In this document: piece by piece, positions 10,887-24,200 of the stretch
How the letters are laid out: every line of letters starts with the position of its first letter
How positions within the stretch are numbered: the stretch's first letter is position 1
Source of the DNA: Tetracentron sinense
Lineage: Eukaryota > Streptophyta > Magnoliopsida > Trochodendrales > Trochodendraceae
Reading direction: 5' to 3'
Assembly (NCBI GenBank): GCA_015143295.1
Contig: CM026556.1
Span: 23,951,102-24,015,101 of the forward strand
DNA length: 64,000 nucleotides
Notes under the pieces: model-generated
The model's input: only the letters and a program-made list of their open reading frames with translations
Database searches by the model: none
What the model was told of the DNA's origin: nothing
Program-made: the position numbers and the translations under genes

Positions 10887-12216
10887 GATATGGTTCCGTC
10901 ATCTACAAAGGCGAGGTGAGATCAAGGACCCCCTTCGAATATTTGATTAATACCAGACATAAATGCTAGAACACATTACGACCTGTTTGGATAAACTTTT
11001 CTTAAGGACTTCTCTAGGAGAACTTTCATAAAAAGCAACTTTTTGAAAATAAAATGTCAACTTCTCATGGAACTTTTCTTGGGTCGGTTTCCTAGAAAAG
11101 TTGTTTTTTTTTTATTGTTACTGACTTCCAATTTTTGTGAGAAGACAAAAGGCATGCAGATAACCAAATGTAATTTATATCGATTTTTGACTTTTTGGAG
11201 CCAAGAGTCGGTAGAAGTCAATTTAGAAGTTTATCCATATGCAACTTCAGTTTGATTAGTTGCTTCTTTTTGGTATACATGCTTGATTAGTTAAAGTGCA
11301 AACAATTAGTCAGACTAGGAGACTAAAACATACCATATAACTAAGATAAAATATGTATATGTAGCACAAGCAAAAGTTCTTTTCCAAAAAAAAATAATTT
11401 AGCATATGATTTATTTTCTGTAGAAGGCAACTCCAAAACTGGTTATGTTGCTCAAGAAGGCTACAACAACTGGTATATGCTTACTGAGCATATGTTCAAG
11501 CATGACCAAGCAACACATCAATGAAGATCAAGCATTACTCAAGCAATAGATCAATCAAAATTAAGCATTAAGTATATGATTTTTTTAATAATCATATTGA
11601 TGCTTGATCAACCAGAGGGTATACAAAAGACTACTCCAAAACTGGCAGGGGGAGGGGGAGTTTGAAGGAGAGTTCATTACGACGCCTGGGCCGAAAAAAT
11701 CACAGAAATTGGGTTTCTCAAGAAAATCCACTTTCTCTAACCACTTGATTGTGAACCGAACCAAACCATAAGAGATTAGTTTGTCTCTGCAAACCAGGTT
11801 ATGAACAGCAGTACTAGCCCAGGAACATTCAAAGAGGGGCACAATGCAAATTAATGGTCCAGATTGATGTATCAGTATCTCCGGTACCGAGTGGAGGTGA
11901 CAAGTTCATCAAGGATGATAGAGGCAGATACATCATATATGATATACTTCCTCGCATACAGATTGGACAATGAGATACACCATAAGGAGAAAAACCCACC
12001 AATACTTGAAGAAAGGCCATGGAGAGCTGAATTAGTGACTTGTAATTAATTTGACCCTCTACAGGCAAATACAATCATCTAATCAGGTTAACATAAACAT
12101 AGTTTCTAAATGAAGGATTTCAGTTAAAGACTTCCTGTGAAAACAGTGACAGTAACAGGCTATCAAATTCAGCTAAACATAATTCCTCCCCTCAGAATGG
12201 GTCCAAATCCTCCTAA
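10887..12216. other. Intergenic and LSM3 3' flank
   Basis: No reading frame is supportable. The part next to 12217 must hold the LSM3 3' UTR on the minus strand; a definite polyadenylation signal could not be assigned. Confidence 0.4.
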
Positions 12217-12297
12217 TCAAGCTGTCCTCAGTGGTGGCGAAACTAATATTACACCATCTCCCCTCACAAAAAGATACGGAACTGTGCGCTTAGTAGT
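12217..12297 (-). CDS. LSM3: LSM3 exon 3 (residues 72-97 and stop)
   Basis: Encodes [15 protein letters not shown], then [11 protein letters not shown] and a TGA stop at 12217-12219. The exon is preceded on the minus strand by the acceptor CTTTTGTTTCAG. It carries the Sm2 motif and was too short to appear as a stand-alone open frame. Confidence 0.95.
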   Translation of the reverse strand, partial: TTKRTVPYLFVRGDGVILVSPPLRTA

Positions 12298-15200
12298 CTG
12301 AAACAAAAGTAAAAAAGCCACATTAAGAAGGCCAAGATAGAAAGAGAATGAGGAAAAAAATAATAGATAATGCAGTTCTTCGATCAAATAAAATTCATTT
12401 TACGCCTGTATATGACTAATGTATGGCTGGAATTCTTGCATAGTCTCAAAGATGATCCTTTTTCTTTTGCTCTTAATGGGTTATGAATTGTCCCTGTGAT
12501 GTTTCAATTTGGAGCTAAAACCATTATTAATATACCTTCCAATCCATGTAGGCAAACTTAAGATTCTTCTTTAGAGAGCCCAAGTCTCAGGTGGTACCGT
12601 GGTAGCATACTAAATACTAAAGCGCACCAGACATACACATCTCAAGATAATAAATGAGTCTTATCTACCTAGCTAGCTGTGTGTGTCAGAGAGAGAGAGA
12701 GGATTTGATTAGGAGCTTGAGATGTGCATGCTTGGTTGCCTTGCAGTAGTTGGTATACTTCCACCTGAGACTTGGGCTCTTTGAAGTTGGATACAATTCG
12801 TATGTGATCCTATCCCATAAGAGGAGAAATCTGTGACATATTGATGCATGGGCATTAATTGTCGCATCCCATTGTCCCCGGGGAGTTTCGAGGCCGATCT
12901 CGATGGATCTTCTTGCGCTAGGAGATAAGGGATTTGATCTTCTGCACCCCATCAGTCGCGGCTTTTGTGGTGTATTGGTCGCCCGCATCACATACCTCAA
13001 GCAAAACAAGCACTGGGGGTCTTAATGGATTCTCTTTCCTTGGTCAAAATATTCTTTGATTATTTGACCTAGGATCGAGTAATCCTATAAGACTCCAGTT
13101 TAACACAAGGCAGACAAACTTAATGGATCGCCCATGTTCTTGAAGTCAGAAATACTGAAGTCAAGTTGAAGTAGGATATTCCTAACTACATTTCTTATAG
13201 GTGAAATATGACTAGGAAGCTCATTCTCAATGCGCAACGAAAGCCTACACGCTTCGTTTCTTTAGCAATTAAATCCTCATCTAACTTAGCACTCCCAAGA
13301 GTAACACCACAATATACAACATACATGCACTATCCACAATATCTGTAATGATGTTAGCTAGTCACCAAGGGCCCTGTGCCTCGCCAGACGCCCAAGCAAG
13401 AATGTTAGAAGAATTGCCTTCAACTCCAAGAGGACCATCGAAATAAGCATTGAAGTTTTGGAGGCGTCACAACAAAGCCAACAACTAAGCCTAGCAGAAT
13501 GTTAGAAGAATTGCCTTCAACTCCAAAAGGACCATCGAAACAAGCATTGAAGTTTTGGAGGCATCACAACAAAGCCAACAATTAAGCCTAGCAGAAGGTT
13601 AGAAGAATTGCCTTCAACTCCAAGAGGAACCTTGAACAAGCATTGAAGTTTTGGAGGAGTCACAACAAAGCCAACACCTAACCCCACTAGGATTTCTGAA
13701 ACGAGACGACGACTGAAGAAAATCTTTAAGTAAAGCTCCTCCATCATCAAGATTCAGCTTTATGCTCTCGGTCAATGCTTTTTCCAATAAGAGCAAAAAG
13801 CCTCCTTACACGAACAGCACTGTCCAATATTGCATTCCATCCAAATTCAAAATCTGTCTACCATGAAACTTCAAACTCATTTAGCTTAGAAGCCATCTCA
13901 TTGTCAAGCTGAATGAGGACCTAAAGGATTTCTCGGTTTCCTCTTAACAATAATTAACGCCATTTCCACTGTGATGCATAGTGTTAGTTTGAAGCATAGT
14001 TGCCGGAAAGCTATGTACAGGGTGGGAAGCTCGCTTCTCAGGAAGCTCGCTTCTCAGGAAGCTCGTTTCCCAAACTTGCTCCTGAGAAAAACTCGCTTTC
14101 TAGGAAACTCGCTTCCTCGAGTAGACTCTCTTCCTAGGAAGCTCGCTTCCATCACGCCTCATCTAGTAGTCAAAGGGAGTTGTATATGCGAAGTGATGTA
14201 GTAGACCACAATCTATAGCTTAGGGTGTAGACTCTAAGCAAGTATCGTCGGTTTGAAACCTAAGGCACCTACTTTTCAACAAAAATCTCATGTAAGATAA
14301 AATCAAAGGTATAACTACCCATAAATAACATGATGGGAATGAGGAGCCTATATTTCATTTCTTGCTTCTTGTTTCCTAAGGTTTTTTTGAGTTTTGCTTC
14401 CTGCTTTCGCTTTACTTCTCGTTTTCGCTTCTCGCTCTGGTAACTATTGTTTGAACTTTGAAGTGCCATTTATGGGATTATTGTTGATTCTAACTCCATT
14501 TAGTCTATTGCAGAAGTTATTGGATGTTGGTGTAGCTCTCTCCCTTGAGATGGCAAGGTCTTCTATATATATATATATATCGGTAAGCAACGATTATATT
14601 ATCAAAAAATAGATACAAAGGCAATACAACAAGTGTAGAGTTCACAAGCTCATAAACTCAAGAAAGAAAGAAGCAAAAAGAATACAGATATCCCCCTAGA
14701 CTGAAAACAAAAATCGTTCAACTGTTTAATCTCGTTCAACTGTTTAATGAAAATGAAACTTAACCCAGCACCTCTCCCAGATCCTCCCCTGCTCGCCGAA
14801 TGGAACACCACTCTAAGCCAAACAGTCTAACGCATGAGCAAGTGCAAGATGGAAAGGAGGGAGAGTCCTCAAATACTATTGTTTCTCTCTTTCCATGTCG
14901 TCTATATTATGGCTCCAAAAAGAACCAACCAAATTGTCTCTATTATCCAAACTTACCAAAAGACTGACAAGATAAGAAGTTATGATAGGAAGAAGGAAAG
15001 ACTCAATTCACGCCTACTAGAAAAAGGAAATACACTCAAATCATAAACACAATAAGACAATGCAAAAACAAATGATTCAGTGTCTCTTTCTCATGAAGGC
15101 ATATAAAACAGCGGTTAGCCATCATCTATGCTCTATTTTTCTAGTGATCACAAGTGAGAATCTTATTCAAAGTAACATTTCATAAGAAGAAAAATAACTT

Positions 15201-18200
15201 AGAGGGAATACCAAGATTCTACATAAGCCTATGAGGAAAGGGTTCAAAAGGTATCAAACCAAATAACTGTAGCAGTGATCTCATTGACAATTAACCATTA
15301 AGGCCTCTAGACCAAATTCTATGGCCCATGCCCTCAGAACAATGTAGTCAAGGAGTCTAGGTGATGCCTAGGCGATTAGGCCTAGTTAGGTGAGGCGCTG
15401 CTTAGGCGACACCCAAGCGATGCCTAGGCGATAAAAATAATTAAATTATATGTATATATATGTTAAATATACATATATATATATATAAATATATAATATT
15501 AATATATACACATAAAAATTCAAACCTCTTAGGGCTGATAATAATGTAAGCAAATTAACATTTAATGTTGTAAAGTTTTAATGTAAGTTTTTTTTTCTGC
15601 TACACTGTTAGTTGACTTTTTGACCATGTAAATAAAAATATTTTTTTGACTAAAATATTAGACATTTTTACCGGACTTTTGGGTTTTAGTAATATTTTGT
15701 TATACTAGAATTTATGAATTTTTAAATTTTGAGAAATACTGTAGCATTTGCAAGTTAAAATTTTGAAAAATGCACTAAAAAATGGATTTTGTTTTTGAAC
15801 TGAAAAGTTAACTTTTTATTTTTCAGGAATTTGGATGTAGGATAATTTTTATTGAATTCAAATAGGGAGTATAACCTTATTACATATAAATATCTTAAGT
15901 AAAACCTTTTACTTAAATGATATTTATATATAAATAAGTTGTAAAACTATTAAACAGGATAACTATTAAAGGGTCCAAGTGACTTCAACCCGCCTAGAGA
16001 GGTGCCTAAGCGATAGCAATCCAAAACCACTCAGGCGATGCCCAAACGACGGCCTAGACGACGCCTTAACTACACTACCAGAGAACAAGGGGGAAAAGAA
16101 CTAAGGCACTCCAATAGCCAACTCATGTTGTCGATTTCCTAATTATCGTCTCAACTTCGGACACCATACCACCTATTAGCCCTCACCTTATAATAATTCT
16201 TTACTGATGCATCCCGATTGAGAGCTAATAGGAAGATGTTGCCCAAGTCATCCTTAAGTTTCGCGGATCTGCACAGATTTCATAGGAAGAAAAATACCTT
16301 AGAAGGAATGCCAAGATTCTACATAAGCCTATGAGGAAAGGGTTCAAAAGGTACCAAACCAAATAACTGTAGCAATGATTTCATTGAAATTTGACCATTA
16401 AGGCCTCTAGACCAAATTCTACGGTTCATGCCCGAAGAACATGGGGGCAAGGTTCGAAATTTCGATTTCGCATGTCATTTCGAGCCATGGGAAAAAGATA
16501 TATCAAAGATATTTCGCAAGATATATCGATATCGATGGAACAATATCGCACGTGGAGGAAAAAATAAAAAAATATATAGTGAAAAATATGAAATTTTTTG
16601 TAATTTTTAATTTATGAAATATTATTAGATCTCCACTACCAACACTCTTATCTAATACAATTTTTTAAAAAAAATTTAATTAGTGTGTAAATTGTAATGT
16701 AAAGGAGGGGTCTTTTTAAAATAAAAAAAGACTAAAAATAAAAATTATTTATAAGTACCTTTTAGTAATTAATGAATAACTAAGGCTCTTTTTTGTAAAA
16801 AACCATTACAACTTTACAATCCCTAATACTTATCATTCGTAACATCAAATTCGAAGATCAAAAAAAAACCAGAGGAGAGGAGAAGAGAAGAAAAGAGGAG
16901 AAAAGGAGACTCACCGACCACTGCTCGGCAACGACGATGGCGATGGAGACGGTGATGGTGACGGCAGCTACAGGTCCTATTCTTCTTCCTCCTTTATCCT
17001 CTTCTTCTTCCTCCTTTCTCCTCTCTTCTTCCTTCTCCTCTTTTTTTTTTTTTTTTCCTTTTTTCATTTTTCTGTTTCAAACAAAGTGAACCCTATAGGG
17101 TTTCACGAAAAAAAAAATCACCGCAAAAAAAAGGAAAAAATTTTGGTTTTTTTCCTCTAACGATTTTTTTTTTTATTTCAACCGAAATTTCGGAAATATC
17201 GTGCGATATTCCGAAATTTCAGTCGACATTTCCCGAAAAATTGTAAAATTTATAATAACCTATCTAGATATGTCGGAACCCTCCGAGATCGAGATATCTC
17301 GTCGAAATATGTGATATCTCGTTGAGATTTTGAACCTTACATGGGGGAGAAGAACTAAGGCACTCCAATAGCCGACTCATGTTGTCAATTTCCTAATTAT
17401 TCAAATCTCATCTCAACTTCGGACACCACACCACCCTATCAGCCCTCACCTTATAATAATTCTCTACTAATGTGCCCCAATTGAGAGCTAATAGGAAGAT
17501 GTTGCCCAAGTCATCCTTAAGTTTCACAGATCCACACAATACATCCTTCTAAAACCTAACATCACCCTCTACCCATCTTAAATTTGATGTTGAGCAAGAA
17601 TAAACTTGTGACTGTCATGATACCCTTCCACAACCCCAACTTATAAGAGCTCTTTACCTCCCTCAAAGCCCAACAAGATTACTCTCCATATTTGGCCACT
17701 ATCACAGATCACCATAAACTTTATTTCCTCCATGAATCTCCATACCCATTTTCCTAACAACACCTTGTTCACTTGAACTAAAGCCTTTAGGTTCAGACCA
17801 CCACCTCTTTAGATGACATAATTGATCTCATGCTACTAAATGATATTTGAATCTATCATCTTTCTCGTTCTAGAGAAACTCCCTCCACATTTTCTTAAGA
17901 TTAGCGAACAATCGAATGCAAGATGGTAAGGGTGGACACAAAAGAACATGAGAAAAATGCTCAGGGTGCTTCTGATGAGTTAATTTCCTCTCTTTAGATA
18001 AAAAGACGATTTCCAACCTAATAATCGATTGGCCTCCAACACTATGGCCAACTGCTTTGGCTTTAAAACTTGTCCCAATAAGTGTACCAAGATACAGTAA
18101 TGGTAGAGACCCCACTTTATAACCTAAATAGGCAGTTAATTGCTCTAAGTTTGGGACCTCTCCTACATTCACAATCTCGAATTTAGACAGATTGACTCTC

Positions 18201-21200
18201 AGACCTGACACTACTTTGAAACATTTAAATTAAACACCCAAGGTGGACCAAATTCCAACATGAAGCTCCACAAAAAATCAGGGTGTAATCAATAAATTGG
18301 AGATGAGAGGTACCCAAATGTTTTGTACCTATTGTAAAACCTTTGAACCCAGGTCCATCAGCTCTAGACAACATTCTACTCAAGGCCTCTGAAATTAGGA
18401 TGAAAAAGAACTGTGAAAGAGGATCCCCTTGTCTCAAACCTCTAGAACTTTAGGAATCACCCTCCGGGCTATCATTGATCTACAGGATTTGGTCTTGAAG
18501 CAACAATGATTGATTTTCAGTGAGATCTTTTTCATAGATCTCTGACCAAGTACCTTTGCCCTTTTTTCCATCTAAGGTGGTTTGGTCCCCCTACGTGCGA
18601 TCGAAGATATCTTTCTTCTTATGGTCTGCATCTCTTAATAAGATTCTTACAACTGATCATTTAAAGAATAGAGGATGGAGTATGGCAAACCACTGTTTTA
18701 TGTGCCTAATAAAGGAAGAGACAACGTATCACTTGCTCATGCATTGCCCGATTGTTTTTGGTTATGGGGATTTTTCTGCTCTCAATTAAGGGTGGATTGG
18801 GTCTTCCACCTCTCCTTTATGAGTTTCTTATTAAGTTAGCAATTGATGACACTGGTGGGGGTGCCAAGGAAGTTATCTGGACTATTTTGCCTAGAGCTAT
18901 CTCATGGTCCATCTGGAAAGAAAGGAATAAGTCGAGTCTTTGACAATTCCTCTTCTCCCAACTCCCAAATTCTTACTTAGATTCGGCGGTTGATTGTGGA
19001 ATGGGTGTCCCTCCATCATCAGGGGGTGAATTTGGGTGATATTTTTGTAACGACCCGGAATTTTAATATAATAAAATTATGTGTTTATGGGTCCTTAATG
19101 GAGGTTAATTAGTTAATTAATTGTTAAATTAATAAGAAGGGGATTTTGCTCAGGGTTGAAGTGCACCGAGGAAATCTCAGTATCATTTGGCAAAAATTCG
19201 CACACAGTGTGCCGGTCGACTGCCGGGACACACCCCTACCGTATCGGTTCCGTCAAGTATCATTTCGCGGGACCGCGGGGCCATTATGTGTGATAAAATT
19301 GAGAGAAACGGGAAATTTCCATATTTCCAGAAATTAAGTGGGACCCAATATCTGTTGGAGATCCTAATAGAAATCCGTGCGGTTAGCACTAATGCGTGTC
19401 GGTCGGCCGTGGGGACTAATGTCTGTCGTCACGGCAGTTAGTTATCTCAAACGAAGAAACGGCGGCCTGTTTTGTGTTCGAAATCAGGAAATTAGTGGGT
19501 TTTACAATTTTCTTCCGGACTAAAGTGTAGCTGTCAAAACTCAGTATTTTTCCCCAAAATTTTTACAGTAGGTCTCGAGCTGTCCCAAGTTCGGTCACCT
19601 GAAGTTTCATCACTATCAGGCGTTATATAATAGGGTTTCAAAGGATATATGCATGAAAAATGGGAAAATCCAGTCAAACTGGTCAAACTAGTCAAAGTGG
19701 TTGACTTGGTCAACCACACCTTTCCACACCAATTGGATCATGTGCTTTTGCACATGATCTAAACCCCATTTAAGGTTTATATAAATGAAGGTCAGCCCCT
19801 CATTTGCTCACGGTTTAGAGCTGCAGACACAGTATGCTGCCCCAACCATTTTAGAGAGAGAAAGTGAGGAGAGAGAAAGGAAGAGAGAGAAAGAGGAGAG
19901 AGAAAGGAAGAGAGAGAAAGGGAAAGGGAGGTCTCCTTGAGGTTTTTCGACGTCCCCGACGCGTTGGCGGCGTCTGATTTTCTCTCCGGCGTCTCGTTTT
20001 GCGTGTAGAGAGAAAGAGAAAAAGGTAGAGAGAGAAAGTTGAGAGAGAAAGTTGCATGCGCTCTACCTTGGGGTTGATCATCCTTCCGAACGCATTGGTG
20101 ACATCCGTTTTTGCCTACGAGGCCTCGAAACGCGTGAAACAGTAAAACCCCTCTCTTTTCTTCACTTTTTCCGCTTATTTTGCTATATTATTTCATGTGA
20201 TGTATATGCATGTCTTTTGACGTGAATGAAAAAGGGTCGAAGACCCCTATATGATGTTGTGATTTTATGTGGTACCTCGGGGAGCCCAGATCGGGTCCCG
20301 GGTAAATTATATCGCCACTCTAGGGTGACGAAAAGTTGTTTTGCATGTCTTGTAAGGCTATGGAGACATCCATTAGTCTGGAAACGCTCCCTAATGGGAC
20401 GGTGTATTACTAGAGTTGGTTCACGGGCGCGAGGCCCAAGTATTTCAGTTAATCAAGCAAGGCTTGGGTTAACTGGGGTTAACCTGTGGTTAGAAAATCT
20501 AACCAGGGTTAAGTATAGTCCGTGGTTCCTCTTTGACTAGGTCAGGAGAGACGATGCCTAGTAAGGCCCGGGGTTCCTCCGTGACTGATAGTCGGAAGAT
20601 GTCGGTCTGTTTGTCTAGGTCGTCCGTGGTGCCTCTTGGACTAGGTCAGGAGTGGCGGTGTCCTGCATGGCCCGTGGTTCCTCCGTGACTGGTAGTCAGG
20701 AGATGTCGGAGTCTTAGGGAGTTTAAAGTGGCTAAACATCAGATAGTGTATAGTCCGGGGTTCCTCTCTGGATGGGTTAGAAGATGTCGGCACCGTGTCT
20801 ATCGTGGTCCCTTCTTGGTGGAACGTCAGGAGATGTCGGCATTGGTATAGATGTCGGGGTTCCTCCGTAGACTAGCCAGAAGATGACGGTAGGCAGGTTG
20901 GTCGGAGTTCCTTCATAACTGATACCCAGGGCGATGGCGGCGAATACACGGTAGATGTGGCCAGTCAATTGAATTGAAAAATGTTCTTATTGGGTGAATG
21001 CCCATGTTGTGTGTGTAAGCTTCGGATACGAAGTGGTCTGAGTTGGTATACTCAGAGTTGGTGTATTTGTTTGAGTTGGTGGACTCATAGTTCGGTATGG
21101 AATCATCGGATTCCAGGTGAGTTGGGTTGGTATACCCAAGGTTTTGTCATGTTCGGGTGAAAGCCGGAACAGCGTGTGTGAGTCTAAATGACTCAATGTA

Positions 21201-24200
21201 TTATGGTTATGATTTAGAGACTTTAAGCTAAACATTTGTGGGCTGTGACCAATTAATAGAGTCTTAGGACTCGAAATGAAACATGATTGATGATCGAAAC
21301 GATAATTTGGTAATATAATACATTCATAACTGAACCTCATAATTAGAAAGTAATGTGAGGTAGGGAACCTCTGTTAGGGTGACGTAACCCTAAGTGACCT
21401 TGGGTCACAATTTATTGTATAGTGTTCTATTTTACTGTAACATGCAAATTGAACTGCTTATTATATCATTATTGATGCGTGTTATTATGTGGAAAATAGT
21501 TTAGAAGGATTGTGGTTTTATTGGGCTTCATAGCTCACTGACTTTTTAGCAGATCTCGGAGCTGCAGACCAGTAAGTGGAAAGTCCAATTGGACATTTTG
21601 GAAGCTTGTACAAGTTGTACCCGGCGTGATAGAAGCGCCTACTTTTGTAAAACAAACTTGATGTAAATAATACAGGTATATGGTTTGTATGATGGCTATT
21701 GTGATGACAGGTATTATTTGCTTTTTGGGAGCATCTGATAAATGTTTAAATTTCACGCATTTTTGCGGGTAAAGTCTTCCGCTTGCATGATTTGACAAAC
21801 GGACACGCGTCTCGGAACTTGATTCCCTAGGCGCAGGTTCGGGGCGTCACAATTTTGCTTTGAGAAATTAGATTATGTACTCATCAAATGCTTCTTTGTT
21901 TCCTATTTTTTCGCTTTTGCCCCTATGTTTCTCAGTTTACTCCTCAGTAAACTGCTTGTATTCCCTCTGTTATTCTAATATAATCAAATATTTACCAATT
22001 TAAAAAAAATGAATCATCTCTTCTTATCAACTTTACAGTGCTACATCTCTTCTTTGGAATAGTTAAAGACCCATGGTTTTTTTTTTTTTTTTAATCGCTA
22101 AGTTAAAGACCCATGCTTAGTTGTCATTTATATATAGATTAGCTTCAACATCAAACAATATAACAATTTAAAAACGAACGAAATGGTATGAAATTAGAGC
22201 TTACCCGAACAATCTCTTCGTAAGTTTCATCATCGATTTCTACCGTGGTGATAATTTCTTCAACATCCCCGAGTATCATATTCAAATGCTGGTCATACGC
22301 CTGCACAGGTTGCCACCCCGGAAAGAAAGATTGTTAATAAAACTCAGGAAAGAACAATAAAACTTTGGCGTTTAATTAGAGTTAAAGCTTATAACTCAAA
22401 ATTACTGAAAAGGTTACATGTGATGTGACTAGGGGTTCAAAACACAGAACTGTAGCACTGAATTCAGCATAAAAAGTGGTTCAATTAAATTATTCCAAAA
22501 AATAATAGGACCACCACCATGACTTTAAAAATTAACATGTGTTTAAATTGATAATACATGAATACCATCTAGACTTGACGCTAAATCAATTAAAGCAACT
22601 ATGGTGCATAAATAGCAAGAAAAGCAATTCTAACTTTAATTTAAATACTCCCCAAAGTATTGCACAAGTAGAAAAAGCATTACAGTTAAATATGAATGAT
22701 TGTTGGACTTTTCTTCTGAAATCTAAACACAGATGACCAGGATTCGACTCAACATTGAAATTCACGTGACTAAACTAGTACTCAGTCAAGTAGTTAAGAT
22801 TTGGGTCATCTGCATGCTGGCCAAAGAATTAGAGTGGAAGTCTAAATGTACTTTTTACCCTATCATTCTTTTCACCTTTAGTGTTGAATCACTTCACCTT
22901 TTGGCTCTCCAAACAATCTATTGGAGATCTTCTCAATACCTAATCAAGCCCACTTAACAGATCTTGCTAGGGTTTGGGGAGAAAGTTTTCATTGTAATCA
23001 TCAATAAGATGGATTAAAGAAGACACAGAACAGCAAATAGTGACCACCAAGTCTAGAACAAATAGAATGATTAAGTCTCTGTGTTTCATGGCTGACACAT
23101 CTATCACCCATATAACTTGCTTCCCCAAGTGCATAGAAGATAATATACATGTTAAAATCATCCGCATGGTCAACTAAATATGTTTTAAAATATCAATGTT
23201 GAGGCAAGTATTGGAAAGTTCAAAATAGGAAAAGTATCGATACATATCGAGGATATGCACAGAAATGCTATAAAAATTTCAAGAAACATTGGAAATGCAT
23301 AGAAACTCATGGAAACTTAAACTCAAACTTATTTCAATGTATAGAAAATATTATAAATATGGTAGCTAGAGTCCTATAGATACTATTTTAACTATCTATA
23401 TGAATTTTAATTATGCATTACTTTTTAGAACCTCAGATACGTTGCACATACATGTATAAATACATGTATATAGGCTGTATTGAGACAAATTGAAGCATGA
23501 TTATTCAATAAAACATTCATTTGCGGGCCACAAGGCAAATAATTAAGATTCCTATATCATTCAACACAAATGTAAACAAGAAGATAAATAAATTCAAAGT
23601 ACATAATGTCAATAACTCAACAACTCAAAAGAGTAAATTACATAATTATAATTGTTGTCATGAAAATACATAAATGATGTAACTCAATGGGTACATCAAT
23701 ACCACATTGAGTTACGTGCAGGCTAGAAATTTGATGCTACTGTTAGTATCGTCGCCTCCAATGTTTACATGATATGTCTGTCAAACATGTTGATTGAGCC
23801 CAACTCATATAGCTCTGACATCCGATTCCATCTGTGGTAATCTTTGCAATATTGCTCGTACTACTCAGGAGTACAAGAATAAATTTAAAGAGAGAGAGAT
23901 CACATTAGGATTGGTAAGTAGGAAAAAAAATACTACTTGAACATGGATTCCAAGCAATGCAACACTATATAGTAATTAGTAAGTTAGTAACTTATAAGAA
24001 TCTGAATAATTTTTAGAATCTAAGCAAAAATTATTTATTTAACTAACATAAATAAAAGATGAATGATTCAAGTCGAATCTAACCAACGCAACACTAAATA
24101 ATAACTAATTGGAAACAAGTGAAACAAAAGAAAGTTCAAAATTTTTAATATTTTTTAACTTAAAAATATTTATTTAATCAACATAAGTAAAGATTAATCT

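Larger units (their letters stand above)
15181..17538. repeat. Tandem duplication inside the LINE, both copies hAT-invaded
   Basis: A unit of about 355 bp of LINE sequence starting CATAAGAAGAAAAATA is present twice: 15181-16280 and 16281-17538. Copy A is interrupted by a hAT at 15340-16077 and copy B by a different hAT at 16448-17339. The insertion points are about 10 bp apart in unit coordinates, and each copy serves as the empty site for the other. Confidence 0.82.
14556..18484 (-). mobile_element. 5'-truncated LINE (L1-type), minus strand
   Basis: Reverse transcriptase fragments read [19 protein letters not shown] and FIDYTLIFC (18437-18280), then [16 protein letters not shown] and [11 protein letters not shown] (18211-18080), down to 17870. 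Further 3', the zinc-finger-like region appears at about 15230-15060 ([16 protein letters not shown] and [17 protein letters not shown]). The 3' end runs into an (AT)n tail at 14556-14580. The catalytic FxDD is changed to FIDY and many stops are present, so it is dead. It carries a tandem duplication and two hAT insertions, and its 5' break abuts the next LINE head-to-head near 18484. Confidence 0.85.
18485..22009 (+). mobile_element. 5'-truncated LINE, plus strand, interrupted by solo LTR
   Basis: The plus-strand zinc-finger-like C-terminal region reads FSVRSFF, then [37 protein letters not shown] and [18 protein letters not shown] (18510-18760). A second frame continues WSIWKERN near 18910. 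The 3' tail resumes after the solo LTR at 21857 and ends in a short poly(A) at 22002-22009. Frame breaks show it is inactive. It is related to, but distinct from, the opposing LINE. Confidence 0.82.

Noticed and set aside
13517..13796. Minus-strand repeat protein
   Set aside because: It coincides with the 97-bp tandem repeat and lies inside an intron; no homology recognised.
16858..17067. Lys/Glu-rich small protein
   Set aside because: Low-complexity purine/pyrimidine tract inside a hAT element.
14556..22009. One LINE with a twin-priming inversion
   Set aside because: Both halves carry their own zinc-finger-like C-terminal region and their own 3' tail, and their sequences differ, so two LINE copies are needed.
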